From the NCBI GenBank assembly GCA_026002875.1, contig BPGE01000001.1, positions 124,001-188,000 of the forward strand: 64,000 nucleotides of DNA, written 5' to 3'. Origin of the DNA: Bryobacteraceae bacterium. Lineage in GTDB: Bacteria; Acidobacteriota; Terriglobia; Bryobacterales; Bryobacteraceae. The notes beneath the pieces are model-generated. The model made no database searches and was not told the origin of the DNA. It saw nothing but the letters and a program-made list of their open reading frames with translations. A program made the translations under genes and the position numbers. Below, piece by piece: positions 1 through 8,732 of this stretch. Within the stretch, counting starts at the first letter, position 1. Every line of letters starts with the position of its first letter.

Positions 1-2
1 AG

Positions 3-1154
3 CGCCGGGACGGGGAAACAACCAGGATCGTAAAGGGCAACGACGGCGTCTGGCGCATCACTGCGCCGGAGCCGCTGGCCGGGGACAAGTCTGCCATCGA
101 AAGCCTGGTGTCCTCGGCGGCTGCCCTGAATGCAGACAAGGTCGTCGAAGAAAAGCCCGAGGATCTGGCCGTGTTCGGGCTGAAAGAACCGCATGCGCGC
201 GTGGTGATCACCCTGAAGGACGGCAAGACGCGCACCGTGCTGCTGGGCGACGATGCCCCTGTGGGCGGAGGCGGATTCGCGCAGGTGGACGGCGACCCCA
301 AAGTCTACCTGCTGACTTCCTGGGTGAAGGGAGGGCTGGACAAGCTTGCCGTCGACCTGCGTGACAAGCGCATCCTGACCTTCGACCGGGACAAGATCGT
401 GCGCATGGAGCTCGAGCGGAAGAAAGAAGCGCTTGAGTTTTCCAAGAACGCCCAGGGCGCTTGGGTCATCAGCCGCCCGCAGATGTACCGCGCGGACTCC
501 TGGAGCGTCGACGACTACATCCGGCGGCTTCAGGATCTCAAGCTGGACCCGTTGCTGACTTCCGACCAGAAGGCGGATCTCGAAAAGCAGTTCAGGACGG
601 GCGAGCCGGTGACCACGGTCGCCGTGACCGATGCCGCCGGCACCCAGAAACTGGAGCTGCGCAAGAACAAGGACAAGTACTATGCGCGCAGCTCGGTGGT
701 CGAAGGCTTCCATCTCGTGCAGGAGTTCGACGCCAAAGCGCTGGACAAGGGTCTGGAAGACTTCCGCAACAAGAAGCTGTTCGATTTCGGCTTCGATGAT
801 CCGTCGAAGATCGATTACCGCGGGGCCAGGCGCCAACTCAGCCTGAGCAAGCAGGGCGACAGGTGGATGGAGAGCGGCAAGCCGATGGATTCCGTCGGGG
901 TGCAAACTCTGATCGACCGTCTGCGCGACCTGCAGGCTGTGTCGTTCCCGGCATCCGGCTTCACGCAACCGGTGATCGAAGTGGCGGTGACATCGAAGAG
1001 CGCGGAGAAGGTGCAGATCTCGAAGAGCGGAGACAGATACATCGCCCGCAGAGAAGGCGAACCGGCGCTGTATGAGATCTCAGCCTCCAGCGTGGAAGAC
1101 CTGGAGAAAGCGGCTGGAGATATCAAGGAAGCGCCGCAGGAGAAGAAGAAGTAG
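3..1154 (+). CDS. DUF4340 domain-containing protein, 5' end outside the window
   Basis: The reading frame is open from base 3, so the gene starts upstream of the window. The GTG at 108 is internal, because the codons before it encode a good DUF4340 stretch (W-R-I-T-A-P-E-P followed by a helix). The visible part is about 383 residues and carries repeated blocks of the type 'W.I..P...ADS..VD..I..L..L' typical of DUF4340. In other bacteria this family lies next to gliding-type ABC transporter genes and is thought to act at the cell surface; that partner cannot be seen here. The C-terminus is a lysine/glutamate-rich tail (EAPQEKKK). pncB follows after 33 bases in the same direction, so co-transcription is possible. 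The family call is fairly safe; the function is unknown. Confidence 0.8.
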   Translation, partial: RRDGETTRIVKGNDGVWRITAPEPLAGDKSAIESLVSSAAALNADKVVEEKPEDLAVFGLKEPHARVVITLKDGKTRTVLLGDDAPVGGGGFAQVDGDPKVYLLTSWVKGGLDKLAVDLRDKRILTFDRDKIVRMELERKKEALEFSKNAQGAWVISRPQMYRADSWSVDDYIRRLQDLKLDPLLTSDQKADLEKQFRTGEPVTTVAVTDAAGTQKLELRKNKDKYYARSSVVEGFHLVQEFDAKALDKGLEDFRNKKLFDFGFDDPSKIDYRGARRQLSLSKQGDRWMESGKPMDSVGVQTLIDRLRDLQAVSFPASGFTQPVIEVAVTSKSAEKVQISKSGDRYIARREGEPALYEISASSVEDLEKAAGDIKEAPQEKKK

Positions 1155-1187
1155 GCGGCCCATCGCCGCCGGAAGGATCGAGCCGCC

Positions 1188-2504
1188 GTGAATGCCCTGC
1201 TGACCGACCTGTACCAGCTGACGATGGCGGCGGGCTACTGGTCGGCCGGCAAGGCGGGTGAAACCGCAACATTCGAGCTGTTCGTCCGGCGTCTGCCGGC
1301 CAATCGCAACTATCTCATCGCCGCGGGGCTGGCGCAGGCGGCCGAGTACCTGCTGAGCCTGCGTTTCGAAGAAGAGGAAATCCGCTACCTGCAAGGCTTG
1401 CCGCAATTTCAGCGGGCGGAGCCAGGTTTCTTCGAGGCGTTGCGGCGGTTCCGGTTCACGGGCGACGTCTTTGCAGTGCCGGAGGGCACTCCTGTTTTTG
1501 CGGGCGAGCCGCTGCTCACGGTGCGGGCGCCGCTGATGGAGGCGCAGATCCCGGAGACCTACCTTCTGTCGATGGTCGGCTTCCAGACGATGATCGCCAC
1601 GAAGGCGGCGCGGATGGTGGACGCCAGCGGCGGCCGCGCCGTGGTCGAGTTCGGGACGCGGCGGGCGCATTCACCCATGGCAGGCCTGTACGCGGCGCGC
1701 GCGGCTTTCATTGGCGGCTGCGCAGGTACATCGAACGTGCTGGCGGGCATGCGCTTCGGCATTCCCGTGTTCGGCACCGCCGCGCACTCCTGGGTGCAGA
1801 GCTTTCCCACCGAGCGCGAGGCCTTCCAGCGGCTGCAGGCTCTTCTTGGAGAAAGCACGACCTACCTGATCGACACGTACGACACCCTGGAGGGAGCGCG
1901 TCAGGCGGTGGCGCTGGGCAAGCCCTTCTGGGGCGTGCGGCTCGACAGCGGGAACCTGATCGAACTGTCGCGCGCGGTGCGGAAGATTCTCGACGAAGGC
2001 GGGTGCCGGGACGCGAAGATCATGGCCACAGGCGACCTGAACGAGTACAAGATTCTGGAGCTGATGGCCGCCGGCGCGCCGATCGACGCCTTCGGAGTCG
2101 GGACGGAGCTGGCCACGTCGATGGATGCCCCCAGCCACGGGGCCGTGTACAAGATGGTGGAGCATGACTCTCCGCTGGGCCGCCGCTATACGGCCAAGTT
2201 CAGCGCCGAAAAGGCGACGCTTCCCGGCGCCAAGCAGGTGTTCCGGTTCCGGGACCGCGACATGATCGGACGGGCCCATGAGTGTCCGTCGGCGGACGCC
2301 GAGGCGCTGCTGCGGCCGGTGATTCTCCGGGGCGGACTGGTGACGCCGCTGCCTTCGGCGGCCGAGGCGCGGGAGCGCGGGCGGCGGTCGATCGAAGCCC
2401 TGCCGAAGAAGCTCCGGACGCTGTTCGAAGTCGATCCGCCTTACCGGATCGACCTCAGCGAGGAGCTGATCCAGCTGGCCGGGGAAGTGAGGGCGAGGCG
2501 ATGA
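1188..2504 (+). CDS. pncB: Nicotinate phosphoribosyltransferase
   Basis: A 438-residue cytoplasmic enzyme that joins nicotinic acid and PRPP, with ATP hydrolysis, to give nicotinate mononucleotide in the NAD salvage (Preiss-Handler) pathway. The N-terminus LLTDLYQLTMAAGYW is the family signature. The mid-protein segment VVEFGTRRAHSP and the later block WGVRLDSGNLIELSR, with IMATGDLNEYKI after it, are the substrate-binding and phosphate-binding regions of this fold. The GTG start at 1188 is preceded by GGAAGGA at a suitable distance. The length is typical of the bacterial enzyme. The stop codon overlaps the ATG of the next gene (ATGA), so it is translationally coupled to a nicotinamidase that supplies its substrate. 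Identification is firm. Confidence 0.95.
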   Translation: MNALLTDLYQLTMAAGYWSAGKAGETATFELFVRRLPANRNYLIAAGLAQAAEYLLSLRFEEEEIRYLQGLPQFQRAEPGFFEALRRFRFTGDVFAVPEGTPVFAGEPLLTVRAPLMEAQIPETYLLSMVGFQTMIATKAARMVDASGGRAVVEFGTRRAHSPMAGLYAARAAFIGGCAGTSNVLAGMRFGIPVFGTAAHSWVQSFPTEREAFQRLQALLGESTTYLIDTYDTLEGARQAVALGKPFWGVRLDSGNLIELSRAVRKILDEGGCRDAKIMATGDLNEYKILELMAAGAPIDAFGVGTELATSMDAPSHGAVYKMVEHDSPLGRRYTAKFSAEKATLPGAKQVFRFRDRDMIGRAHECPSADAEALLRPVILRGGLVTPLPSAAEARERGRRSIEALPKKLRTLFEVDPPYRIDLSEELIQLAGEVRARR

Positions 2505-3031
2505 ATACGGCGTTTTTCGATATCGACACCCAGAACGATTTCATGCTGCCCGCGGGAGCGCTTTACGTGCCCGGGGCGGAGTCGATCCTGCCCCAGGTGG
2601 CGCGGCTGAACCGCTGGGCGAAGGAGCGCGGCATTCCGCTGATTTCGACCGCGGATGCGCACCGGGAGGACGATCCGGAGTTCGCCCTCTGGCCGCCGCA
2701 CTGCGTCGCGGGGACGTTCGGCCAGAGAAAGCCGGATTGCACGCAGGTCGGCCAGATTGTTTTAAACAAGCAAAGCGTCGATTGTTTTACGATCCCCGAG
2801 CTTCCCGCCCTGCTGGAGCAGCTGGAAGTCGGGCATGCCGTGGTCTACGGCGTTGTGACGGAGATCTGCGTCCGGCACGCCGTTGTCGGGCTGCTCGGGC
2901 GCGGCATCCGGGTGACGCTGGTGGAGGACGCCGTCCGTTCGCTCAACCAGGCGGAGGCGGAGGCGCTGTTCCGGGAGCTGCAGGCAAAAGCAGGCTCTCT
3001 CGCCCGCGCAGCGGAGATCTGCGCGGCGTGA
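2501..3031 (+). CDS. pncA: Nicotinamidase / isochorismatase-family hydrolase
   Basis: A 176-residue cysteine hydrolase that most likely deamidates nicotinamide to nicotinate for the PncB enzyme encoded just upstream. The catalytic triad is visible: Asp9 in DIDTQNDF, Lys90 in VLNKQSVDCF and Cys123 in TEICVRHAV. The metal-binding residues of true nicotinamidases also appear to be present (Asp52, His54, His67). The ATG at 2501 overlaps the pncB stop; the open frame extends further upstream but is then only a shadow of pncB. Isochorismatase-like hydrolases share this fold, but the metal residues and the operon partner favour nicotinamidase. It ends 20 bases from the convergent rsfS gene. Confidence 0.92.
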   Translation: MNTAFFDIDTQNDFMLPAGALYVPGAESILPQVARLNRWAKERGIPLISTADAHREDDPEFALWPPHCVAGTFGQRKPDCTQVGQIVLNKQSVDCFTIPELPALLEQLEVGHAVVYGVVTEICVRHAVVGLLGRGIRVTLVEDAVRSLNQAEAEALFRELQAKAGSLARAAEICAA

Positions 3032-3051
3032 TCTGATCGCCTGCGCGCCGC

Positions 3052-3450
3052 TCAGGCTGCGGCTTCCGGCGGAACGGGCACGTCTTTGGCGTCCCGCCAA
3101 AGCCGCTCCAGCTGGTAGTAATCGCGTTTCTCGGGGGAGAAAACGTGCACGATCACATCGCCGAAGTCGCCGAGGATCCACTCGCCGTGTTCGTACCCCT
3201 CGACGCTCAACGGCGTTTCACCAGCCTGTAACTTCATCTGCTTCGCGACTTCGTCCCAGATAGCCTGGTTCTGCTTCTGGTTCGTGCCGGTGCAGATAAG
3301 GAAGTAGTCGCAGAACGACGCGATTTCGCGCAGATCGAGCACGCGGATTCCGGAAGCTTTCTTGGACTCGGCGGCTCGAAGGGCGATGAGCCACGTGGGG
3401 CTTTCCGTGGCGGTGGAAGGGGTGGCCCCGTTGAGTTTTCGTTTCCGCAA
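3052..3450 (-). CDS. rsfS: Ribosomal silencing factor RsfS
   Basis: A 132-residue RsfS/Iojap-family protein. The family binds ribosomal protein uL14 on the large subunit and blocks joining with the small subunit during starvation. The conserved core is clear: VLDLREIASFCDYFLICTG, then NQAIWDEV, then EGYEHGEWILGDFGDVIVHV and a terminal F-x-x-E-x-R-x-Y-Y-x-L-E-x-L-W block. The only plausible in-frame start is a TTG at 3448-3450, preceded by GGGAGAGG about 14 bases away, so the exact N-terminus is uncertain. It is read away from the secreted-protein gene at 3501. In many genomes rsfS lies near nadD; here it faces the pncB-pncA NAD-salvage pair, a loosely related neighbourhood. Confidence 0.92.
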   Translation of the reverse strand: MRKRKLNGATPSTATESPTWLIALRAAESKKASGIRVLDLREIASFCDYFLICTGTNQKQNQAIWDEVAKQMKLQAGETPLSVEGYEHGEWILGDFGDVIVHVFSPEKRDYYQLERLWRDAKDVPVPPEAAA

Positions 3451-3487
3451 GAGTTCGGTCAGAACCTCTCCCTACCGGGTATCGTAC

Positions 3488-3493
3488 TACAAT
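3488..3493 (+). promoter_or_regulatory. Candidate -10 element (TACAAT) of a possible leaderless transcript
   Basis: TACAAT ends 7 bases before the GTG at 3501, and no Shine-Dalgarno sequence lies between. No convincing -35 hexamer is seen. If the box is used, transcription would begin at or very near the start codon. Confidence 0.4.
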
Positions 3494-3500
3494 AAAAACG

Positions 3501-4259
3501 GTGCGCAAGCTTTTTGTTTGCGCCGCCATCGCCTGCCTGCCGGCGCTGTTCGGGCAGAGGCTCGAGTGGCGGCAGACAGTGGTTGAAAAGATCCGCGAGA
3601 GCGCCGCCGACCTGGGCGACGCCGACGTGCTCAACCGCACTCTGTACTCCTCCATGCGCCCCGACGAACTGGGGCTCGAACTCTGCGACCAGATGGTGGA
3701 CGCCGCCGGGCGCCGCGTGGCGCGGGTGGAAGAAAAGATCGAAACCGTGCGCCAGCTCGTGGAAGAAGGCGTGCTCGCGCGGAACGAGCTCAGGCTGCTG
3801 GAGGAGGAGCTGGCGGAGCGGCGCCGCACGCTGGAACTGGCGCGTTCGCGGGCGGAGTTCATCCGGCAGCTCGCCGAGATGGCGCAACTGGAAGCTGCGC
3901 TGGCTCTGACCCAGGAAGAAGAGGAGAGCCGCCCCCTGCAGGAGCGCTTCGACGGCAACGGGTACTTCAGCCTGGCGCAATTCCGAAAGATCGACGAGGC
4001 GTTCCAGCGGCAGTTCGGCCGTGCGCTGCCCGTGAGCGCCCACGGCGACACCGGGTTCCACCGCCGGCTCGGGCTCGATCACCGCAGGCGCGTGGACGTG
4101 GCGCTGTTGCCTGATTCGCCCGAAGGCGTCTGGCTGCGGCAGCTGCTGGAGCGCGAACAGATCCCCTACTATGCGTTCCGCGGCGCGGTGCGGGGCCGCG
4201 CCTCCGCGGCGCACATCCACATCGGACCGCCCAGCCCGCGCCTGCGCATGGCAGACTAG
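3501..4259 (+). CDS. Secreted coiled-coil protein with a C-terminal His/Asp-rich domain (M15-peptidase-like?)
   Basis: A 252-residue protein of no certain family. Residues 1-18 form a signal peptide, so it is probably periplasmic. Residues about 70-145 are charged heptad-like sequence (VARVEEKIETVRQLVEE, LRLLEEELAERRRTLEL) predicted to form a coiled coil. The C-terminal 75 residues carry clustered histidines and aspartates (His181, His187, Asp193, His194, Asp199) and a final A-H-I-H-I-G at 237-242. A spaced His...Asp...His-x-His set resembles the zinc site of M15 D,D-peptidases, but the spacing does not match the usual H-x(6)-D pattern, so enzymatic activity is only a guess. Start: GTG at 3501 without a ribosome binding site. 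The hpt gene begins at its stop codon. Confidence 0.6.
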   Translation: MRKLFVCAAIACLPALFGQRLEWRQTVVEKIRESAADLGDADVLNRTLYSSMRPDELGLELCDQMVDAAGRRVARVEEKIETVRQLVEEGVLARNELRLLEEELAERRRTLELARSRAEFIRQLAEMAQLEAALALTQEEEESRPLQERFDGNGYFSLAQFRKIDEAFQRQFGRALPVSAHGDTGFHRRLGLDHRRRVDVALLPDSPEGVWLRQLLEREQIPYYAFRGAVRGRASAAHIHIGPPSPRLRMAD

Positions 4260-4264
4260 TGGGC

Positions 4265-4786
4265 ATGAGCGGCCCCCGCTTCGAAGTCCTCATCCCTCAC
4301 GATCAGATCCAGCAGCGCGTGGCGGAGCTCGGACGCCAGATCAGCGCCGACTACGCGGGGCGGCCGCTCGTGATGGTGGGCGTGCTCAAGGGCTCTTTCA
4401 TGTTTCTGGCCGATCTGATCCGGCACATCGACGCGCCTCTGCGCATCGAGTTCATCGGCACGAAGAGCTACGAGGGCACGACGACCTCCGGCCAGGTGCA
4501 GCTCACCAAGGACCTCGACCGACCGATCCAGGACGAGGACGTGCTGCTGGTGGAAGACATCATCGACACCGGGCTGACGCTGAACTATCTGAAGCATCTG
4601 CTCGAACAGCGCGAACCGCGGTCCCTGAAGACAGTCGCGTTTCTGGACAAGCCGTCCCGCCGCCGCATCGAAGTGCACGGCGACTATGTCGGCTTCACCA
4701 TCGAAGACCGCTTCGTCGTCGGCTACGGCCTGGATTTCGAGCAGCGCTACCGCAACCTCCGCGACCTTTGCGTGCTGGTGGCTTGA
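4265..4786 (+). CDS. hpt: Hypoxanthine phosphoribosyltransferase
   Basis: A 173-residue purine salvage enzyme that converts hypoxanthine (often also guanine) and PRPP to the nucleoside monophosphate in the cytoplasm. The PRPP loop VLLVEDIIDTGLTL is textbook, and the GVLKGSFMFLADL segment with the flexible-loop region FIGTKSYEGTTTSG are those of bacterial HPRT. The C-terminal VVGYGLDF motif is also conserved. A GTG at 4259 overlaps the previous stop and would add two residues; the ATG at 4265 is preferred here but neither has a strong ribosome binding site. Together with guanine deaminase (51975-52442) it gives the organism purine salvage steps. Confidence 0.94.
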   Translation: MSGPRFEVLIPHDQIQQRVAELGRQISADYAGRPLVMVGVLKGSFMFLADLIRHIDAPLRIEFIGTKSYEGTTTSGQVQLTKDLDRPIQDEDVLLVEDIIDTGLTLNYLKHLLEQREPRSLKTVAFLDKPSRRRIEVHGDYVGFTIEDRFVVGYGLDFEQRYRNLRDLCVLVA

Positions 4787-5093
4787 GCGCACGCGGGCTG
4801 CCGCCCCCGCGCCCAGTGGAGCGCTTCGTGTGTTTCAACCGCGATGCACCCAAGGGAGGCGTTTGCGGCCGTGCCAGACGACGCACCGCTTGAACGGAAT
4901 TGCGGGCTCGGCCCTGATGCATTGAAAGCCCTGAAGGACGGCGGGATGCTGCGGGAGCCTCCGCGCCATGTTTCAGCCGATGCCAGAGGCTCCAAAGGCG
5001 CATCCGGCACCCCCGCTGAATCTGCCAACCGCCATGCCCGCAAGACCCGTGAGGAGCCCGAGCCGGAATCGGGTATGATTTCGTCATCAGGAG
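4787..5093 (+). other. Non-coding stretch between hpt and the sensor kinase gene
   Basis: No convincing gene is seen on either strand. Short open frames here lack family features and run into the neighbouring genes. There is an 8-bp inverted repeat (GGAGCCTC at 4954-4961, GAGGCTCC at 4986-4993) with a 24-base loop and no following T-run. A TATGAT hexamer at 5074-5079 could be the -10 of the kinase gene, though no matching -35 is evident. Confidence 0.5.
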
Positions 5094-8009
5094 ATGGCGG
5101 CCAAGGTTTTGTTGGCGCTGGGGGTTGGGGTTTTCTGGCGGCCGGTTTTCGCACTCGACCCGGCAGTCTACATCTCCCAGTATCACAAACAGTACTGGCA
5201 GGTTGAGCAGGGGCTGCCTCACAGCTACGTCTACTCCGTCGCCCTGGATTCGGACGGGTATCTCCTGGTCGGGACAGCCGAAGGGCTGGTTCGCTTTGAC
5301 GGGCTGCATTTTCGCGTGTACAGAGCGGGCGATCCGTTGCGCCTGTCGCAGCGATGGATCTCTTCTCTTCTGGCTGCGCGCGACGGCTCGCTCTGGATCG
5401 GCACTTTCGATGGCGCCCTCTACGAAATTTCCGGAGGTCATGTTCGTTCGCGCCACGCTCTTGGAGGCTCGATATTCCAGCTTGCGGAAGACTCGGATGC
5501 GGTCCTGTGGGCAAGCACGCGCAACGGCGTCTTCCGCCGTGCCGGACAAAGTTTCGTCAGGCAGGATGAACTTGGTCCGCCGCTGGAGATGTCATGGAAT
5601 GTCCTGCATGCGGATCCAAAAGGAAAACTCTGGGTGGTCACCAGAGACGGCCTGTTCGAGCGAAGGAAGCGCGGCTTTGTGCGTCTGCTATCGAACAACG
5701 GCCGTCTCGGGGACATTCTGACGGTGTCACGTGCGCGCGATGGAACGCTTTGGGTTGGCACGAGCCGGGGGCTGTACCGGCTGAATGGGGAAGAGACCTC
5801 GACGCCAGTCATCCAGGGCCCCATCGTGGCTCTGCTGGAGGATCTTGACGGCGTTCTGTGGGCGGGTTCCTGGGGAAGGGGGCTGTTTAGAGTGTACCGG
5901 GGGCGCGTGGATCGATGGTCTTCCTCGCAGGGGCTGCCGGATGATTTTATCCGGACCCTTTTCGAGGATCGGGAGGGCAATCTCTGGATCGGACTGCGGA
6001 GCGGGGGGGTGGGCCGGTGGCGGGAGTCCCGAATTCTCAGCTACGGATTGCCGGAGGGGCTCGCGGGGGACTACAGCTCCGTCGTAGCGCCAGGGCGGGA
6101 AGGTGATCTCTGGCTTGGCACCTGGCGAGGGGGGCTGTACCGCATGGTTGGAGGCGTTTTGCGCCCGCAGCCGTTGCCCATGCCAGCGCTCTATTTTTCC
6201 ATCAGCTCTCTTGCAACGGACTCCAGAGGGCGGCTTTGGATCGGAAACTGGGAGGGATTGTTCGAGTCATCTGAAGGGGGTTTTCGTCAATACGGCGTTC
6301 AGAGCGACTCGGCTTTGCGCAGGATCAATGCGATCCTGTTCGATCGGACCGGCGGGCTTTGGATCGGCACAGATGACAGAGGAGTGTACCGGTTCCCCGG
6401 AGGAAAGCCTTCAGATCCTCCACCCCCGGCGCTGTTGGCCGGGCTGGGGATCAGCTCGCTTCTGGAAGCATCGGCCGGGACGATCTGGATCGGCACAAAA
6501 GATGGACTGTATCGGTGCGAGAGTCCGGAAATGCCGCCCAAGGCCGCCCCCGGTCTGCCATCCGGCCGCGTCTATTCGATCAACGAGGATTCGCGCGGCA
6601 GGATCTGGGCAGCAGCCTTCGGAATGCTGTGGCTTGTGTCCTCTCAAGGCGTTTTCGTCTTCGATCGAAGACACGGACTGCCGGAGCAGCCGTTGTATCG
6701 AGTGGTGGAAGACCAGCACGGCAACTTGTGGGTGAGCTCGCCGCGAGGTTTGCTCGAAATCAATGCGGCTTCGGTCGAACAGGTCATTGCGGGCCGCAGG
6801 CAGGGGCTGCTCTTCGAAATCCATGGGGCCGAAGAAGGCATGCGGACAACTGTGCTGCACGGGGTTTCTCAGCCCGCCGGTGCGCGAGCTCCCGACGGAA
6901 GCTTGTGGTTCCCGACGGTTCGGGGTTTTGTGCGGGTCCAACCCGAGGTTCACCGCAGGATGCCGCCGCCGCGATCGATGATTGAAGAGGTGACAGTGAA
7001 CGGGCGGTCTGTCTCGCCCGAGGCTCGGCTGAAACTTGAGGCGGACGCACGCAACATCTCGGTTCGTTACACGGCCCTGCGTTTTTCCAGTCCAGGTAAA
7101 GTCCGGTTCCGGTACAGGCTGACCGGTGTTCACCAGGACTGGGTGGAGGCGGGCCACGAGCGCACTGCCCGCTTCAATGAGCTACCGCCTGGCGTCCACA
7201 AATTCCTGGTTCAAGCCCGGGATCCCTGGGGGAAGTGGGGAGAGGCTGCTTCGGTAGAACTGATTCAGGAGCCACGGTTCTCGCAAACCTGGTGGTTTTA
7301 CCTGTTATTGGGATTAGCCGGGTCTGCGCTGGCAGCCGGCCTGTTCCGATGGCGTATCCTGTCAGTCCGGACCCGGTACACGGCGATCCTCGAGGAGCGG
7401 AATCGAATCGGACGCGAGTGGCATGATACGCTTGTCGCTGGTTTCTCAGCGATTTCACTGCAGCTCGAGGCGGCCTTGGCGGCACTGATCTGCAATCCGC
7501 AACGCGCGGCTGAGATCCTGGAAGTGACGCGGCGCATGGTGCATTACTACCGGGCCGAGGCGCGGCGGGTGATCTGGGATCTGAGGGACAGCCGCCCCGA
7601 GGATGAATCGCTGCCCTCGGCGCTCGATGAAGCATTGCGGCGCGCGACCGAATCGCGCGGCATTCAGGGCAGCCTCATTGTCGAGGGCCGCCCTGCGGAG
7701 CTTCCTGCCGAGCTGCAGCACAATGTCTTAAGGATCTGTCAGGAGGCAATCTCCAACGCCGTTCGCCATGCCAGGCCAAGCACGATCGAGGTGAAGCTGA
7801 TTTACTCTTCAAGCGCTCTCCGCGCCATTGTGAAGGATGACGGTTGCGGCTTCTGCGAGCCTCTCAACGAATTCGATGCCACCGGCCACTTCGGCCTCAC
7901 CGTCATGAGAGAACGTGCACGCCGCCATGGCGGATGCCTTCGGGTGGAGAGCAGTCCAGGGCGTGGCACGAGCGTTGAAGCCGAAATCCCGCTGAATCAC
8001 TCAACATGA
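5094..8009 (+). CDS. Sensor histidine kinase with periplasmic two-component propeller repeats
   Basis: A 971-residue hybrid-like sensor. A short signal segment is followed by about 600 residues of Reg_prop repeats (motifs such as DGYLLVGTAEGLVRFDG, GTLWVGTSRGLYRLNG, GNLWIGLRSGGVGRW) that fold as two seven-bladed propellers in the periplasm. Then come a Y_Y_Y domain (about 656-732), one membrane helix (about 733-752) and a HisKA_3 dimerisation domain with phospho-acceptor His777 in RIGREWHDTLVAGF. A GHKL ATPase ends the protein (N-box CQEAISNAVRHA, then DDGCGF and GHFGLTVMRERA). The ligand is unknown; related sensors respond to glycans or small sugars. Its stop overlaps the response regulator ATG (ATGA). 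AGGAG directly abuts the ATG at 5094, so a TTG at 5109 or 5112 could be the true start. Confidence 0.92.
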   Translation: MAAKVLLALGVGVFWRPVFALDPAVYISQYHKQYWQVEQGLPHSYVYSVALDSDGYLLVGTAEGLVRFDGLHFRVYRAGDPLRLSQRWISSLLAARDGSLWIGTFDGALYEISGGHVRSRHALGGSIFQLAEDSDAVLWASTRNGVFRRAGQSFVRQDELGPPLEMSWNVLHADPKGKLWVVTRDGLFERRKRGFVRLLSNNGRLGDILTVSRARDGTLWVGTSRGLYRLNGEETSTPVIQGPIVALLEDLDGVLWAGSWGRGLFRVYRGRVDRWSSSQGLPDDFIRTLFEDREGNLWIGLRSGGVGRWRESRILSYGLPEGLAGDYSSVVAPGREGDLWLGTWRGGLYRMVGGVLRPQPLPMPALYFSISSLATDSRGRLWIGNWEGLFESSEGGFRQYGVQSDSALRRINAILFDRTGGLWIGTDDRGVYRFPGGKPSDPPPPALLAGLGISSLLEASAGTIWIGTKDGLYRCESPEMPPKAAPGLPSGRVYSINEDSRGRIWAAAFGMLWLVSSQGVFVFDRRHGLPEQPLYRVVEDQHGNLWVSSPRGLLEINAASVEQVIAGRRQGLLFEIHGAEEGMRTTVLHGVSQPAGARAPDGSLWFPTVRGFVRVQPEVHRRMPPPRSMIEEVTVNGRSVSPEARLKLEADARNISVRYTALRFSSPGKVRFRYRLTGVHQDWVEAGHERTARFNELPPGVHKFLVQARDPWGKWGEAASVELIQEPRFSQTWWFYLLLGLAGSALAAGLFRWRILSVRTRYTAILEERNRIGREWHDTLVAGFSAISLQLEAALAALICNPQRAAEILEVTRRMVHYYRAEARRVIWDLRDSRPEDESLPSALDEALRRATESRGIQGSLIVEGRPAELPAELQHNVLRICQEAISNAVRHARPSTIEVKLIYSSSALRAIVKDDGCGFCEPLNEFDATGHFGLTVMRERARRHGGCLRVESSPGRGTSVEAEIPLNHST

Positions 8010-8635
8010 ACAAAGCCGAGCCGATCCGCATCGTGGTAGTCGAAGATCAGTATTTCTTTCGACTGGCGCTGCGCACGACAATCGACAGCCGTCAGGATAT
8101 GCGCATCGTTGCCGAGACCGCAAAAGGGGGAGAGGCTCTCCCCCTGTGCCGGAGCTTCAGGCCGGACGTTCTTGTTGTCGACCTGAGGCTGCCCGATGTG
8201 TCCGGTTTCGAGGTGGTCAGCCAGGTTCACCGCGAGTTGCCCTCAATCGGCATCCTCGTGCTGAGCAACTATGAGGGCAGCGAAGACGTCCGGCGGGCGC
8301 TTGCCTCCGGCGCCAAGGCATACCTGACCAAGGACGCCAGTGCGGAGATGCTGATCGAGGCCATTTTCAGGGTGCGCGCTGGGCACCGCTATGTCACGCC
8401 TGCGATCGGAGCTCTGCTGGCCGCAGGCATCTCTGCAGCCGAGCTAACCGCTCGCGAGCATGAAGTGCTCCGGCTCATCGCCCGCGGTCTGAGCAACAGG
8501 GACATCGCAGAGCGGCTTGCCATCTCCGAGAACACAGTTCGAATCCACGTCAGCAGAATCCTCGACAAGCTCGGCGCCAGCGACCGCACGCAGGCCGTCG
8601 TGCTCGCCATGGAAAGAGGACTCCTGCACGAATAG
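8006..8635 (+). CDS. NarL/FixJ-type response regulator
   Basis: A 209-residue transcription regulator and the cognate partner of the kinase just upstream, with which it overlaps by four bases. The receiver domain has the acidic pair in VVVEDQ, the phospho-acceptor Asp59 in VVVDLRLPDVSG and Lys110 in AKAYLTKDAS. The C-terminal LuxR-type helix-turn-helix is complete (ELTAREHEVLRLIARGLSNR followed by DIAERLAISENTVRIHVSRI). HisKA_3 kinases pair with this receiver/LuxR architecture, so the match is as expected. A TonB-dependent receptor gene follows 97 bases later and is the obvious candidate target, although that link is inferred from position only. Confidence 0.94.
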   Translation: MNKAEPIRIVVVEDQYFFRLALRTTIDSRQDMRIVAETAKGGEALPLCRSFRPDVLVVDLRLPDVSGFEVVSQVHRELPSIGILVLSNYEGSEDVRRALASGAKAYLTKDASAEMLIEAIFRVRAGHRYVTPAIGALLAAGISAAELTAREHEVLRLIARGLSNRDIAERLAISENTVRIHVSRILDKLGASDRTQAVVLAMERGLLHE

Positions 8636-8732
8636 TGCTTTCAGACTACTGCCATGTAATCCATCGCTCAGACGATCTGGCTTTCCGCCTGATGTATAAG
8701 CGAGAAGAGTAGTTTCCGGGGGTGAGAAAGCC

